From Bacteroidota bacterium (lineage in GTDB: Bacteria > Bacteroidota > Bacteroidia > Chitinophagales > Chitinophagaceae), in assembly GCA_013289015.1 (NCBI GenBank), contig JABDAV010000001.1:34895-98894 (forward strand): a stretch of 64,000 nucleotides of DNA. Reading direction: 5' to 3'. The position numbers and the translations under genes are program-made. This document shows, one piece after another, positions 36,392 to 44,592 of the stretch. Numbering within the stretch: the first letter of the stretch is position 1; the number at the start of each line of letters is the position of its first letter. The notes beneath the pieces are model-generated. The model had not been told where the DNA came from, did not search any database, and saw nothing but the letters and a program-made list of their open reading frames with translations.

Positions 36392-36568
36392 AGGCACATA
36401 GTGATCACATAGACTTACCTATGTGTACATTTTCTATGTATCTATTGTGGTAAAATACCTGCATACTAAATATTTGAAATCATTTTTAAACAGCTTATTA
36501 GCGAATTTACTAAATGTTGATGTCGCTGTCAAAAGTCTCTTGAAATTTTAGGGTGTTGACCCGCACGA
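36392..36568. other. upstream region of the decayed gene
   Basis: AT-rich, no gene. It contains a short inverted repeat around CACATAGTGATCACATAG and ends at the CCGCTAACGG left end of element B. No promoter could be named. Confidence 0.4.
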
Positions 36569-37073
36569 CCGCTAACGGCAAGGCTTGGCGAAGAACTGGT
36601 ATTTGAAATTCGTCCAGCCCGGAATCCCGTACATGCGCATACGCGTCAATTTAAGAAGCAGGTGTAATCGCTTAAGTATAGAATCAGCTTGAGTTTCAGC
36701 GTAATTAGCGACTGCAATTTCAGGTTGTTACCAGTTGTCACATAAGGCGCCTCTTTCGGTTCGGTCCCGACGAATGTCGGGATTGAAAAAAATCCGAAGG
36801 AAATTTTTTTCAAAGAAGCGAAAGCAGCGCCGATGCGACAACGAAGCCATGCGGCTTGAGCATATAATAACTGTATTTAAATGCTGTATAAAGAAAGTTA
36901 GATAGACGCCAATGCGCACATGCGGGACTAAATTTATAAATAAAAGTTCATTGTTATTTCTGTTGCCAAATTTATAATGTCCAGCCGATAACTACAGCAC
37001 GATAGGCAAACAAAAAGTTGATGCTGCGTTGAGTCGGCGCCAGTTTTTTGCCAGGCCCATGCCTGCAGTTATT
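36569..37073. repeat. array element copy B (~0.5 kb)
   Basis: Left end CCGCTAACGGCAAGGCTTGG, right end CCAGTTTTTTGCCAGGCCCATGCC. This copy lacks the extra TTCTGACTAACG segment of A and C. The structured core is at 36746-36831. The last bases hold the stop codon of the Imm53-type gene. On the minus strand its end reads GCCGTTAGCGGTCGTGC, complementary to GCACGAACCGCTAAC at the other side of the neighbouring gene unit. Confidence 0.9.
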
Positions 37074-37653
37074 CCCTCGCTGTCAAAGTTATTCCATTAA
37101 AAGTTTCTACAAGTTCAACCTTTATGTTGTCACCAACTTGAATGCTTGTTTTATAATTAAAAATATCTTCTTTGTCAAATGTTAGGTTGTCTAAAGCTGT
37201 TGTTCGGATGTCTTTATAGTTCAAGTCCGGCAAACGTGTTATTTGAAGTGTGTCTTCTGAAATTAATTTTGCTTTAACTGGTCGCCAAATTTTTGTTGGT
37301 CCGCCGGTGAGTTGAACATAAACTTCATATTCAAAACTTTGATCGGAATAGTTTGGAATTATTTCGTCTAAAAAGATTGTAAGAATAGTTGTCAATTTAG
37401 TTGGGTCACCCGAAGCTTCTAAAACTTTGTTAGCAACTCTTATGAAAAGCCAATCAAAAGTGCCATTGTCAATTTGTTTGTCATAGTGCACGTCTTGTAA
37501 GCAAGTGTCAGAAAGGTCAATCTTCATTGTCCAGCCGGGATTGTCAAGAGTGTTAATTGAAATTCCATAACTATGTTCCCAATCTCCGTCACAATTTGTG
37601 AGGTACCAATTTTGCAGTCGTGTCAAAGTAGTTGTGTCCACAGGAAGTGTCAA
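37069..37653 (-). CDS. Imm53-type immunity protein (extended)
   Basis: 194 aa. The first ~100 residues, with LQNWYLTNCDGDWEHSYGIS, INTLDNPGWTMKIDLSDT and FDWLFIRV, match the immunity-53 family of polymorphic-toxin antidotes. The second half (about 105-194) is a beta-rich extension that I do not recognise. No cognate toxin gene is nearby; orphan immunity genes are common in arrays and may protect against toxins of rival strains. It sits between elements B and C. Confidence 0.78.
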   Translation of the reverse strand: MTLPVDTTTLTRLQNWYLTNCDGDWEHSYGISINTLDNPGWTMKIDLSDTCLQDVHYDKQIDNGTFDWLFIRVANKVLEASGDPTKLTTILTIFLDEIIPNYSDQSFEYEVYVQLTGGPTKIWRPVKAKLISEDTLQITRLPDLNYKDIRTTALDNLTFDKEDIFNYKTSIQVGDNIKVELVETFNGITLTARE

Positions 37654-37660
37654 TTTTTAA

Positions 37661-38252
37661 TTCTGACTAACGTTTTTTAAAAGTATTCATTTTCAATATC
37701 TTCTAACGTTAGCTTTGGAAATCATTTCCACCCCGGAAAAGGGAGGATGACGCACAACGGTTCAAGGCTTGGCGAAGAACTGGTATTTGAAATTCGTCCA
37801 GTCCGGAATCCCGCACGCGCGCATTAGCGTCAGGTTAAGAAATGGCAGTAATCGCTTTAAATATAAAACCAGCTTGAGTTTCAGCGTAATTAGCGACTGT
37901 AATTTCAGGTTGTTACCAGTTGTCACATAAGGCGCCTCTTTCGGTTCGGTCCCGACGAATGTCGGGATTGAAAAAAATCCGAAGGAAATTTTTTTCAAAG
38001 AAGCGAAAGCAGCGCCGATGCGTCAACGAAGCCATGCGGCTTGAGCATATAATAATTGTATTTAAGTGATGTATGAAGAAAGTTAGCTTGATTGCCAATG
38101 CTAACGTGCGGGACTAAATTTATAATTAAAAATTCATTGTTATTGATGTCGCCAAATTTATTGAGTCGTGCTGATTACTGCAGCAATAGCCAAACCAAAG
38201 TTGATGTTGTGTTCCGTCGCGCCAGTTTTTTGCCAAACCGCATGTTGTTATA
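37661..38252. repeat. array element copy C (~0.59 kb)
   Basis: Left end TTCTGACTAACGTTTTTTAA, then GGTTCAAGGCTTGGCGAAGA and CTGG; right end CCAGTTTTTTGCCAAACCGC. It is nearly collinear with copy A and has the structured core at 37931-38016. The ORFs 37762-37998 and 37913-38098 are products of this repeat, not genes. Confidence 0.9.
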
Positions 38253-38259
38253 TGCCGTT

Positions 38260-38871
38260 TTATTGACAATATTTTTTAATCATCTCTTCTGCATGACTAT
38301 CATTGAGCTTTTTAGCCAATTGAAAATCTTCACAAGCGGATGATTTTTGATTAAATTCTATTTTTGCCATTGCTCGTAAAAAATATGCTTTCCCATAATC
38401 TTTATTTAGCTCAATTGCTTTGTCAAAATCTAAAATAGACTCTTGCAAATCTTTAAGATGCAATTTACAAGACCCTCGAAAAAAATAAAAGCTTGGCTCA
38501 TTCTTTTTCAAATCATATGACGCATTAAAATCCTCTAAAGCACTTGCGTAGTCCATTATCTCAACTTTTGCTATTCCTCTCATATAATTGACTTTTTGAT
38601 TAGCTTTTAAATTTAATGATTGCGAATAATCCAATATTGCATTCGTATAATTTTTCATTAAGGACTTCGAAAGCCCCCTGTAATAATAATAAGTATCATT
38701 AGTTGAATCTAATTTAATAGCGTTGTCAAACTGGATAACAGCACCAGCATAATCCTTAGCATCAATTTTTTTTAGTCCCTCCATTGAAAACTCGCTGGCT
38801 GATTGCGAACATCCAATTATTGGTGTAAAACATATAATCAGTAAAATTGAAAACGGGTTTATTTTCGTCAT
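38260..38871 (-). CDS. tetratricopeptide-repeat lipoprotein
   Basis: 203 aa from the ATG at 38871, chosen because MTKINPFSILLIICFTPIIGC is a lipoprotein signal with lipobox; the track start 25 codons earlier would bury it. About five TPR units follow, with DYAGAVIQFDNAIKLDSTND, YYYYRGLSKSLMKNYTNAIL and FYFFRGSCKLHLKDLQESIL. It probably mediates protein contacts in the periplasm or at the outer membrane. It is the first gene after the recombinase fragment in the array. Confidence 0.85.
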   Translation of the reverse strand: MTKINPFSILLIICFTPIIGCSQSASEFSMEGLKKIDAKDYAGAVIQFDNAIKLDSTNDTYYYYRGLSKSLMKNYTNAILDYSQSLNLKANQKVNYMRGIAKVEIMDYASALEDFNASYDLKKNEPSFYFFRGSCKLHLKDLQESILDFDKAIELNKDYGKAYFLRAMAKIEFNQKSSACEDFQLAKKLNDSHAEEMIKKYCQ

Positions 38872-38947
38872 GAGATTTAATATTATCAATTCTAAAGTAG
38901 AATTATTTTTGATTTTGTGAGTTGTTGCTAATGGCCTGCAACACAAA

Positions 38948-39038
38948 GATTACCGAATAGTACGAAAGATCAAAAATAATTCACCATTGATCTTCAACAC
39001 TTGTCTCTTTCGTTTTTTAAATTATAACTTCGGTAATC
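38948..39038. repeat. 91-bp nested inverted repeat between recombinase fragment and TPR gene
   Basis: GATTACCGAA at 38948 is the exact inverse of TTCGGTAATC ending at 39038. Inside, CGAAAG pairs with CTTTCG and AAGATCAA pairs with TTGATCTT. The two-box arrangement on each arm resembles an integron attC site, though the core bases do not follow RYYYAAC/GTTRRRY. It could instead be a bidirectional terminator. Confidence 0.65.
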
Positions 39039-39041
39039 AAA

Positions 39042-39311
39042 TTACCAGTTTATTTCCCCGCGCCGCCAGAGATCATCTAACGGACTATTAATAAATACCA
39101 GGTCTTCCTTTTTTACATGTAAATACCGCTCTGTTGTTTTCATGCTGAAATGGCCCAATATCTCCTTTATATATTTTATATCAATACCCTTTTCAAGCAG
39201 GTACGTTGCAAAACTGCGCCGCAATGTATGAAACCCGGCAGTCTTATTTATTCCTGCCCGGCATTTACAGCCACCCGGCTTGTAACCGGTACCCGGTGCA
39301 AGGCATACCAT
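39042..39311 (-). pseudogene. tyrosine recombinase/integrase, C-terminal fragment
   Basis: 89 aa. AGINKTAGFHTLRRSFATYL, LGHFSMKTTERYLHV and the trailing linker contain box II residues His-x-x-Arg, His and the Tyr nucleophile of phage-type integrases. The N-terminal SAM-like domain and the first catalytic Arg and Lys are missing, so it cannot be active on its own. It lies at the upstream end of the repeat-separated gene array on the same strand, as an integron-type integrase might. Between it and lysC there is only ~135 bp. Confidence 0.82.
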
Positions 39312-39418
39312 TGCGGGTAAAAGTAAAGTTTCAGAGTTTCAGTGCCCGGGAGTTTGCCTGCATATAGTTTACGGTTATTGGCTCACCGCTTACTGTTCAC
39401 TATTCACTATTCACCAAT

Positions 39419-39426
39419 TATCTTTG
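39419..39426 (+). promoter_or_regulatory. possible -7 box for lysC
   Basis: TATCTTTG matches TAnnTTTG, 21-28 nt before the ATG at 39447. It is preceded by three TTCACTA/TTCACCA heptamers at about 39396-39416, which take the place where a -33 element would be expected. Confidence 0.35.
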
Positions 39427-39446
39427 CCCGCTTTAAAAAATTATTC

Positions 39447-40715
39447 ATGAAGGTTTTCAAATTTGGCGGCGCAAGTGTAAACACGGTTGACAGAATTAAG
39501 AATGTAAAAGATATTATTTCGCTTTACACAAATGACAAACTGGTTATTATAATTTCTGCAATGGGTAAAACCACCAATGCTTTGGAAAAAGTGGTTGAAG
39601 CTTTTTATGCAGGCAATAAAGAAGCAGCATTGCAATTGTTTACCGTTATAAAAACCCAGCACCTGACTACGGCAAAATATTTACTGGTCACACATTACAA
39701 TGCCTGTTATGAACAGCTGAATAATTTTTTTACAGAAGTTGAATGGCTGCTGCATGATAAACCCGTGCGCGAATATGACTATTATTATGACCAGGTGGTT
39801 TGTGTAGGCGAATTGCTGAGCACCTGTATTGTAAGTTATTATTTGAATGAAGCAGGTGTTGCCAATAAATGGATCGATGTAAGAGATGTTATTCGCACGG
39901 ATGATAATTTCCGCGATGCAAATATTGATTGGGTATATACGGCAAAGAAGGTTGAAGAATTGTCAACTGTCAACTCTCAACTGTCAACTCTCAACATTCT
40001 TCTTACCCAGGGTTTCATCGGCAGTACAGATGAAAATGAAAGTACCACGCTTGGCCGTGAAGGAAGTGATTATACTGCTGCTGTATTTGCCAATCTTTTA
40101 AATGCAGAAAGCCAGGCGATATGGAAAGATGTGGAAGGTGTTATGAGTGCTGACCCTAAACAATTTCCTGATGCACAATTAATGCCCGAATTAAGCTTTG
40201 ATGAAGTGATTGAAATGGCATACTACGGCGCACAGGTTATTCATCCCAAAACCATAAAGCCTTTGCAGAACAAAGGCATTCCGTTACATGTAAAATGTTT
40301 TTTAGATCCTTCATTATCCGGAACAGTGATTTCAAAAAAACAGGTGAAACATTTACCGCCTGTTATTATCATAAAAGAAAAACAGGTATTGATGCACTTG
40401 CACAGCCGGGATTTTTCTTTTGTAGGAGAGAAGCCCATGAGCGATTTATATAAAATACTCGGCGAGTTAAATATCACACCTAACCTTATACAAACGGGCG
40501 CTGTCAGTTTACAATTGTGCCTGGATGACCGTACAGAAAAAACAGAACACCTTGCTGTTGCAGTGAATGAGATATTCGACGTACAGGTTGAAAGAGATTT
40601 ATCATTGCTTACTATTCGTCATTTTAATAATGAATTGTTGGTGAAGATGACAAACGATAAACAGGTCATTTTAAAACAACAAACACCTGAAACGGTGCAG
40701 GTATTGTACAGGTAG
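39447..40715 (+). CDS. lysC: aspartate kinase (monofunctional)
   Basis: 422 aa from the ATG at 39447 (MKVFKFGGASV); the track start 35 codons upstream lies in repeats. KFGGAS is the ATP/aspartate P-loop, then GFIGSTDENESTTLGREGSD and DVEGVMSADPK are canonical. A C-terminal ACT region is present. It makes aspartyl phosphate for lysine, threonine and methionine synthesis. Between VEEL and NILLTQGF the protein carries STVNSQLSTL, encoded by five TCAACTG/TCAACTC heptamers, which looks like a repeat insertion into a surface loop. The reading frame is intact. Confidence 0.93.
   Translation: MKVFKFGGASVNTVDRIKNVKDIISLYTNDKLVIIISAMGKTTNALEKVVEAFYAGNKEAALQLFTVIKTQHLTTAKYLLVTHYNACYEQLNNFFTEVEWLLHDKPVREYDYYYDQVVCVGELLSTCIVSYYLNEAGVANKWIDVRDVIRTDDNFRDANIDWVYTAKKVEELSTVNSQLSTLNILLTQGFIGSTDENESTTLGREGSDYTAAVFANLLNAESQAIWKDVEGVMSADPKQFPDAQLMPELSFDEVIEMAYYGAQVIHPKTIKPLQNKGIPLHVKCFLDPSLSGTVISKKQVKHLPPVIIIKEKQVLMHLHSRDFSFVGEKPMSDLYKILGELNITPNLIQTGAVSLQLCLDDRTEKTEHLAVAVNEIFDVQVERDLSLLTIRHFNNELLVKMTNDKQVILKQQTPETVQVLYR
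39963..39995 (+). repeat. heptanucleotide repeat inside lysC
   Basis: TCAACTG TCAACTC TCAACTG TCAACTC TCAAC: 4.7 units of 7 bp. Seven is not a multiple of three, so gain or loss of one unit would shift the lysC frame. The encoded peptide is outside the conserved motifs. Confidence 0.9.
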
Positions 40716-40952
40716 CGGAACATCAGCTACATATGGCTGGATGCACATGCAGGAATGCCTGCTCAACATGCATACAAAACCTCTTGCTGATTCATTAAAC
40801 ATTTTTGCGGCGAATAAAAAAACAGGTGCAGCTTAATAATGAGCGTACGAATTAATTGCTGATGTAATCGTATTTCGGCTACAACAATAGTAGATTAGGT
40901 TACATGAAAGTCTTATTTTCTGTTGAGTTTTGTATCAACAAAAAACCGAACA

Positions 40953-41843
40953 ATGAAAATTATAATAACAGGTTCATTAGGGCATATCAGCAAACCATTA
41001 GCAGAAGAACTGGTTAACAAAGGCCATGATATAACAGTGATAAGCAGTAAACAGGATAAACAAAAAGATATCGAAGCAATCGGTGCAAAAGCTGCCATTG
41101 GTTCATTGGAGGATGTTGATTTTCTAACTAAAACTTTTACAGGTGCAGATGCAGTGTACTGCATGGAACCGCCAGGCAACTTTTTTGATCAGTCTTTTGA
41201 CTATCTGAAATATACTGAAGAGTTGAGCAATAATTTTGCACAAGCAATTCAGCAGTCGAGCGTAAAGCGTGTAGTACATCTTAGCAGTATCGGCGCTCAT
41301 ACGAATAAGGGCAATGGCATTCTTGCTTTTCATTATTATGCAGAACAGATATTGAACAGTCTTTCATCTGATGTTTCCATCGTATTCATGCGGCCGGTGG
41401 GTTTTTATTATAATTTATTCAGCTTCGTGCATGCAATAAAAGCACAAGGCGCTATTACAACCAATTATGGCGGAGACCTGGAAGAACCCTGGGTATCGCC
41501 AACAGATATTGCGGTTGTAATTGCAGAAGAAATTACTACACCCTTCATTGGGAGAAAGATACGTTATGTAGCAAGTGATGAACTTACCTGTAATAAAGTA
41601 GCAGAAATTTTAGGCAAAGCGATTGGCAAACCTGGTTTGAAATGGATAGTTATACCTGATGAACAATTACTGAATGGAATGCTTGCAACCGGGATGAATC
41701 CTGGTGTAGCGAAAGGATTAGTTGAAATGAATGCATCCAGGCGAAATGGCATATTATATGAAGATTATTATCTGAACAAACCGATATTAGGAAAAGTGAA
41801 GATGGAGGATTTTGCAAAAGAGTTTGCTGCTGCATTTAAATAA
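40953..41843 (+). CDS. NmrA-like NAD(P)-binding oxidoreductase
   Basis: 296 aa from the ATG at 40953. The Rossmann start IIITGSLGHISKPLAEELVNKGH has an altered glycine motif (GSLGHIS for GxTGxxG), then GSLEDVDFLTKTFTGADAVYCMEPP and VVHLSSIGAHTNKGNG. It lacks the YxxxK pair of classical SDRs, fitting the atypical NmrA/QOR2 group of redox-sensing or quinone-reducing proteins. It is probably co-transcribed with the AraC-type gene 18 bp downstream. Confidence 0.82.
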   Translation: MKIIITGSLGHISKPLAEELVNKGHDITVISSKQDKQKDIEAIGAKAAIGSLEDVDFLTKTFTGADAVYCMEPPGNFFDQSFDYLKYTEELSNNFAQAIQQSSVKRVVHLSSIGAHTNKGNGILAFHYYAEQILNSLSSDVSIVFMRPVGFYYNLFSFVHAIKAQGAITTNYGGDLEEPWVSPTDIAVVIAEEITTPFIGRKIRYVASDELTCNKVAEILGKAIGKPGLKWIVIPDEQLLNGMLATGMNPGVAKGLVEMNASRRNGILYEDYYLNKPILGKVKMEDFAKEFAAAFK

Positions 41844-41861
41844 AATTAAGTAGTTTGGAAT

Positions 41862-42782
41862 ATGTCAGCAACGCCGCCATTAAGAGTTAAATCTATCAGC
41901 GAATTTCATGCATTGAGAAATTTACCTAAGCCTGAACATCCGCTGATAAGCGTTATCAATTTTGAAGACATTAAAAATATACCGGAAGATAATTCATCAA
42001 GTCTTGTGTTTGATTTTTATTCAATCTCTTTGAAAAGAAATTTCAACGCAAAACTTAAATACGGTCAGCAACAATATGATTTTGACGAAGGCATAATGTT
42101 CTTTATGGCTCCGAACCAGGTTTTTGGTATTGAACCATTAGATACAAATGAATTAACGCATTCGGGATGGCTATTGCTCGTTCATCCTGATTTTCTCTGG
42201 AACACACCATTAGCACAAAAAATAAAGCAGTATGAATACTTTGATTACTCAGTGAATGAAGCTCTGTTTCTTTCTGAAAAAGAAGAATCGATCATTATAG
42301 GTTTAATGCAAAATATGAGACAGGAGTATCATTCAAACATTGATAAGTTTAGTCAGGGTGTAATTATTGCGCAGCTTGATTTGCTGTTAACCTATGCTGA
42401 GCGATTTTATTATCGCCAGTTCTTAACAAGAAAGATCACCAATCATAAAACATTGGATAGGCTTGAACATGTGCTCAATGCTTATTTTAATAGTGATGAT
42501 TTAATTGTAAAAGGATTGCCAACTGTTCAAAAGGTTGCAGCAGCATTAAAGGTATCTTCCGGTTATTTAAGCGGATTACTAAAAGTATTAACCGGGCAAA
42601 GTACACAACAACACATTCATGATAAATTGATAGAAAAAGCAAAAGAAAAATTATCTACTACAGATTTGTCAGTAAGTGAAATTGCTTATGAATTAGGTTT
42701 TGAACACCCGCAATCTTTCAGTAAATTGTTCAAAACAAAAACAAACTTTTCTCCTTTGGAATTCAGGCAATCGTTTAATTAA
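41862..42782 (+). CDS. AraC-family transcriptional regulator
   Basis: 306 aa. A divergent N-terminal cupin-type sensing domain precedes two helix-turn-helix motifs at about 210-300: VQKVAAALKVSSGYLSGLLK and LSVSEIAYELGFEHPQSFSK, ending KTKTNFSPLEFRQ. It probably regulates the NmrA-like gene just upstream, with which it seems to form an operon. The ligand is not known. Confidence 0.88.
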   Translation: MSATPPLRVKSISEFHALRNLPKPEHPLISVINFEDIKNIPEDNSSSLVFDFYSISLKRNFNAKLKYGQQQYDFDEGIMFFMAPNQVFGIEPLDTNELTHSGWLLLVHPDFLWNTPLAQKIKQYEYFDYSVNEALFLSEKEESIIIGLMQNMRQEYHSNIDKFSQGVIIAQLDLLLTYAERFYYRQFLTRKITNHKTLDRLEHVLNAYFNSDDLIVKGLPTVQKVAAALKVSSGYLSGLLKVLTGQSTQQHIHDKLIEKAKEKLSTTDLSVSEIAYELGFEHPQSFSKLFKTKTNFSPLEFRQSFN

Positions 42783-42889
42783 CAGTAACGCGTTATCCAC
42801 ATCTTTTTATTCACTTCATATTTATTTCGATGCAAAACAAAAAGCTGACAGACAGCTTTAACAAAATCTGTAATGCAATATGCACATAT

Positions 42890-42949
42890 AACCTGACAGG
42901 TTTATAGGTTTAACCTCCTGGTCTTTTGATACTCAAACCTGTCAGGTTT
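42890..42949. repeat. REP palindrome unit 1
   Basis: AACCTGACAGGTTT and AAACCTGTCAGGTTT flank a GGTTTAACC inner hairpin, about 60 bp in all. It is one of several copies around the RAYT gene at 43160. The surrounding 42783-43159 interval has no gene. Confidence 0.85.
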
Positions 42950-43098
42950 GAGATCTCAAAAACAAATTGAATTTATTGAAAATACAGGATAATACGTATC
43001 TTAACCTACTGAAAATATTTACTTAACCATTTTATATCTAATGCTTATAAATGCCCTTAAACTGGATTGAAATTAAAGCAAGCGCATTAATTAAAAAC

Positions 43099-43126
43099 CC
43101 ATCAGGTTCAGGAACCTGACAGGTTG
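43099..43126. repeat. partial REP unit upstream of the RAYT gene
   Basis: CCATCAGGTTCAGGAACCTG and ACAGGTTG make a short palindrome 33 bp before the RAYT start. It shares the CCTGACAGGTT core with the full units. Confidence 0.75.
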
Positions 43127-43159
43127 AAAACAATTGAATAATTTAAAAACATTTCACCC

Positions 43160-43717
43160 ATGCCACACCAGACACTTCCGCTTGACGATGATGGAATCTA
43201 TCACATTTATAACAGGGCTGTTGGCAACGAGCAGTTATTTTTAAATGAGCAGTATTACCTGCATTTTTTACAAGGACTTGAAAAATATTTACTGCCGCAT
43301 GTACATATCTGGAGCTATTGCCTGCTGCCCAATCATTTTCATTTGCTTGCAGAAATAAGAACACATAGTACAGGAAAAGCCTTTTCTAAAGCCATCAGTG
43401 ATTGCTGTAATGCACACACAAAATGGCTGAACACATTAAATGAGAGAAAGGGAAATTTGTTTATGCGCCCTTTTAAGAGAAACAAAATTAAAGATGATAC
43501 GCACCTTGCATGGACAATCTGGTATATACACCGCAACCCTGTGCATCATAACTATATTGCCGGTTTGAAACAATGGAGATTCTCTTCGTATAATGCAATA
43601 GGCTCTGATAAAACAAAGGTTGACACTGAAAAAGTCTTAGAATTTTTCGGAGGATATGATAATTTTATTAAGCATCATAGCATACAGCTTAAAGGCTTTT
43701 ATGATAGTTTGGAATAA
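43160..43717 (+). CDS. REP-associated tyrosine transposase (RAYT, Y1 family)
   Basis: 185 aa. IYHIYNRAVGNEQLF, CLLPNHFHLLAEI (HUH metal-binding pair as HFH) and WYIHRNPVHHNYI with the catalytic Tyr are the signature of IS200/Y1-type RAYT enzymes. RAYTs nick and move REP palindromes; here CCTGACAGGTT palindromes are found on both sides. It has no terminal transposon ends of its own, which is normal for domesticated RAYTs. Confidence 0.92.
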   Translation: MPHQTLPLDDDGIYHIYNRAVGNEQLFLNEQYYLHFLQGLEKYLLPHVHIWSYCLLPNHFHLLAEIRTHSTGKAFSKAISDCCNAHTKWLNTLNERKGNLFMRPFKRNKIKDDTHLAWTIWYIHRNPVHHNYIAGLKQWRFSSYNAIGSDKTKVDTEKVLEFFGGYDNFIKHHSIQLKGFYDSLE

Positions 43718-43746
43718 ACCTGCCGGGTTGAGGAACGTGCATAAAT

Positions 43747-43807
43747 AACCTGACAGGTTTAGAGGTTTAACCTCTCAGCTTTTTTATGGGCATAACCTGT
43801 CAGGTTG
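43747..43807. repeat. REP palindrome unit 2
   Basis: AACCTGACAGGTTTAGAGGT continues to an AGAGGTTTAACCTCT hairpin and ends AACCTGTCAGGTTG. It lies between the RAYT gene and the TIR-like gene, and the interval it occupies may have replaced the normal start of that gene. Confidence 0.88.
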
Positions 43808-43850
43808 CAGAACGTACACAAATCGAAATTATACAACGTTTCCAACCCAT

Positions 43851-44462
43851 ATTTGTCCCCGCTTATTTATATCTCACCGTCAGGCCGATAAAGAAATAGC
43901 TCTTGAGTTAGCACATAATACTAAAAAGTTAGGTTTTGCCTATTGGATTGATGCAGAAGATTCAAACCTTGCTGAACTTGAACGAAGGAAAGATGAAGAA
44001 GAAATAAAAAAATTTATACCGTTATTAACTGCCTGCATTATTGAAATGGCTTTAATAAACTGTACGCATATAGTGGCATATTTAAGTGAAAATTCCAGAG
44101 AATCCTGGTGGATTCCCTATGAATATGGAAGAGTAAAAGATGCAAAAATTTTTTTTAGCCGGGCATGTGCGTGGAATACATTAAAACCTGAAAAAAATGA
44201 AGTTTTCCCTGAATACATGTACTTAGGAATTATCTGCGAAAACGAAGACGGGGTTACGAAATGGCTTGAAAAAGAAAAAAAGATATGGCATACGGCTACA
44301 GATTGCCAGCCAGAAGATTTTCCGGAATGGGTTAAAAAAATATTTGAAGAAATTGAGGAAGAAAAAAATAGAAAAATTATTGAAACTGTTCATATTGTGA
44401 AACAGGATATACCTGCAGCTAAAAAATTAAGATTAGGATTACCTGAAAGGAAAACAACCTGA
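43851..44462 (+). pseudogene. TIR-like domain gene lacking a normal start codon
   Basis: The track shows only 138 aa from an internal ATG at 44046, but the same frame is open further upstream and encodes PRLFISHRQADKEIALELAH and GFAYWIDAED, which look like the first strand and helix of a TIR or TIR-like domain; SENSRESWWIPYEYGRVKDA follows. From 43851 the product would be about 203 aa. No ATG, GTG or TTG occurs in frame before RLFISH. The stop TGA is formed inside REP unit 3. So both ends touch REP sequence and the gene may be damaged, or start at ATT. TIR proteins often act in NAD-based defence. Confidence 0.6.
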
Positions 44463-44592
44463 CAGGTTTAGAGGTTTAACCTCTCAGCCTTTTGATGAAT
44501 ATAACCTGTCAGGTTGCTGAGCGTGCACAAATAACCTGACAGGTTTGACGGTTTAACCTCTCAGTCTTTTGATGCGTATAACCTGTCAGGTT
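44455..44592. repeat. two tandem REP palindrome units (3 and 4)
   Basis: Units at 44455-44515 and 44532-44592, both AACCTGACAGGTTT ... AACCTGTCAGGTTG with an inner GGTTTAACC hairpin and the shared CTTTTGATG segment. They are separated by 16 bp, as in REP doublets (BIMEs). The first supplies the stop codon of the TIR-like gene. The following 44593-44731 shows nothing else. Confidence 0.9.

Noticed and set aside
39342-39446. 35-residue N-terminal extension of LysC
   Set aside because: Encoded by intergenic repeats (TTCACTA heptamers) and before the conserved MKVFKFGG start; a -7 box lies inside it.
40716-40952. Possible terminator or gene between lysC and the NmrA-like gene
   Set aside because: A GCAGG-AAT-GCCTGC hairpin is present but without a T run, and no ORF is convincing.
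44455-44592. Tandem palindromes considered as a CRISPR array
   Set aside because: Only two units, with homologous and not unique text between the palindromes; they match the REP units near the RAYT gene.
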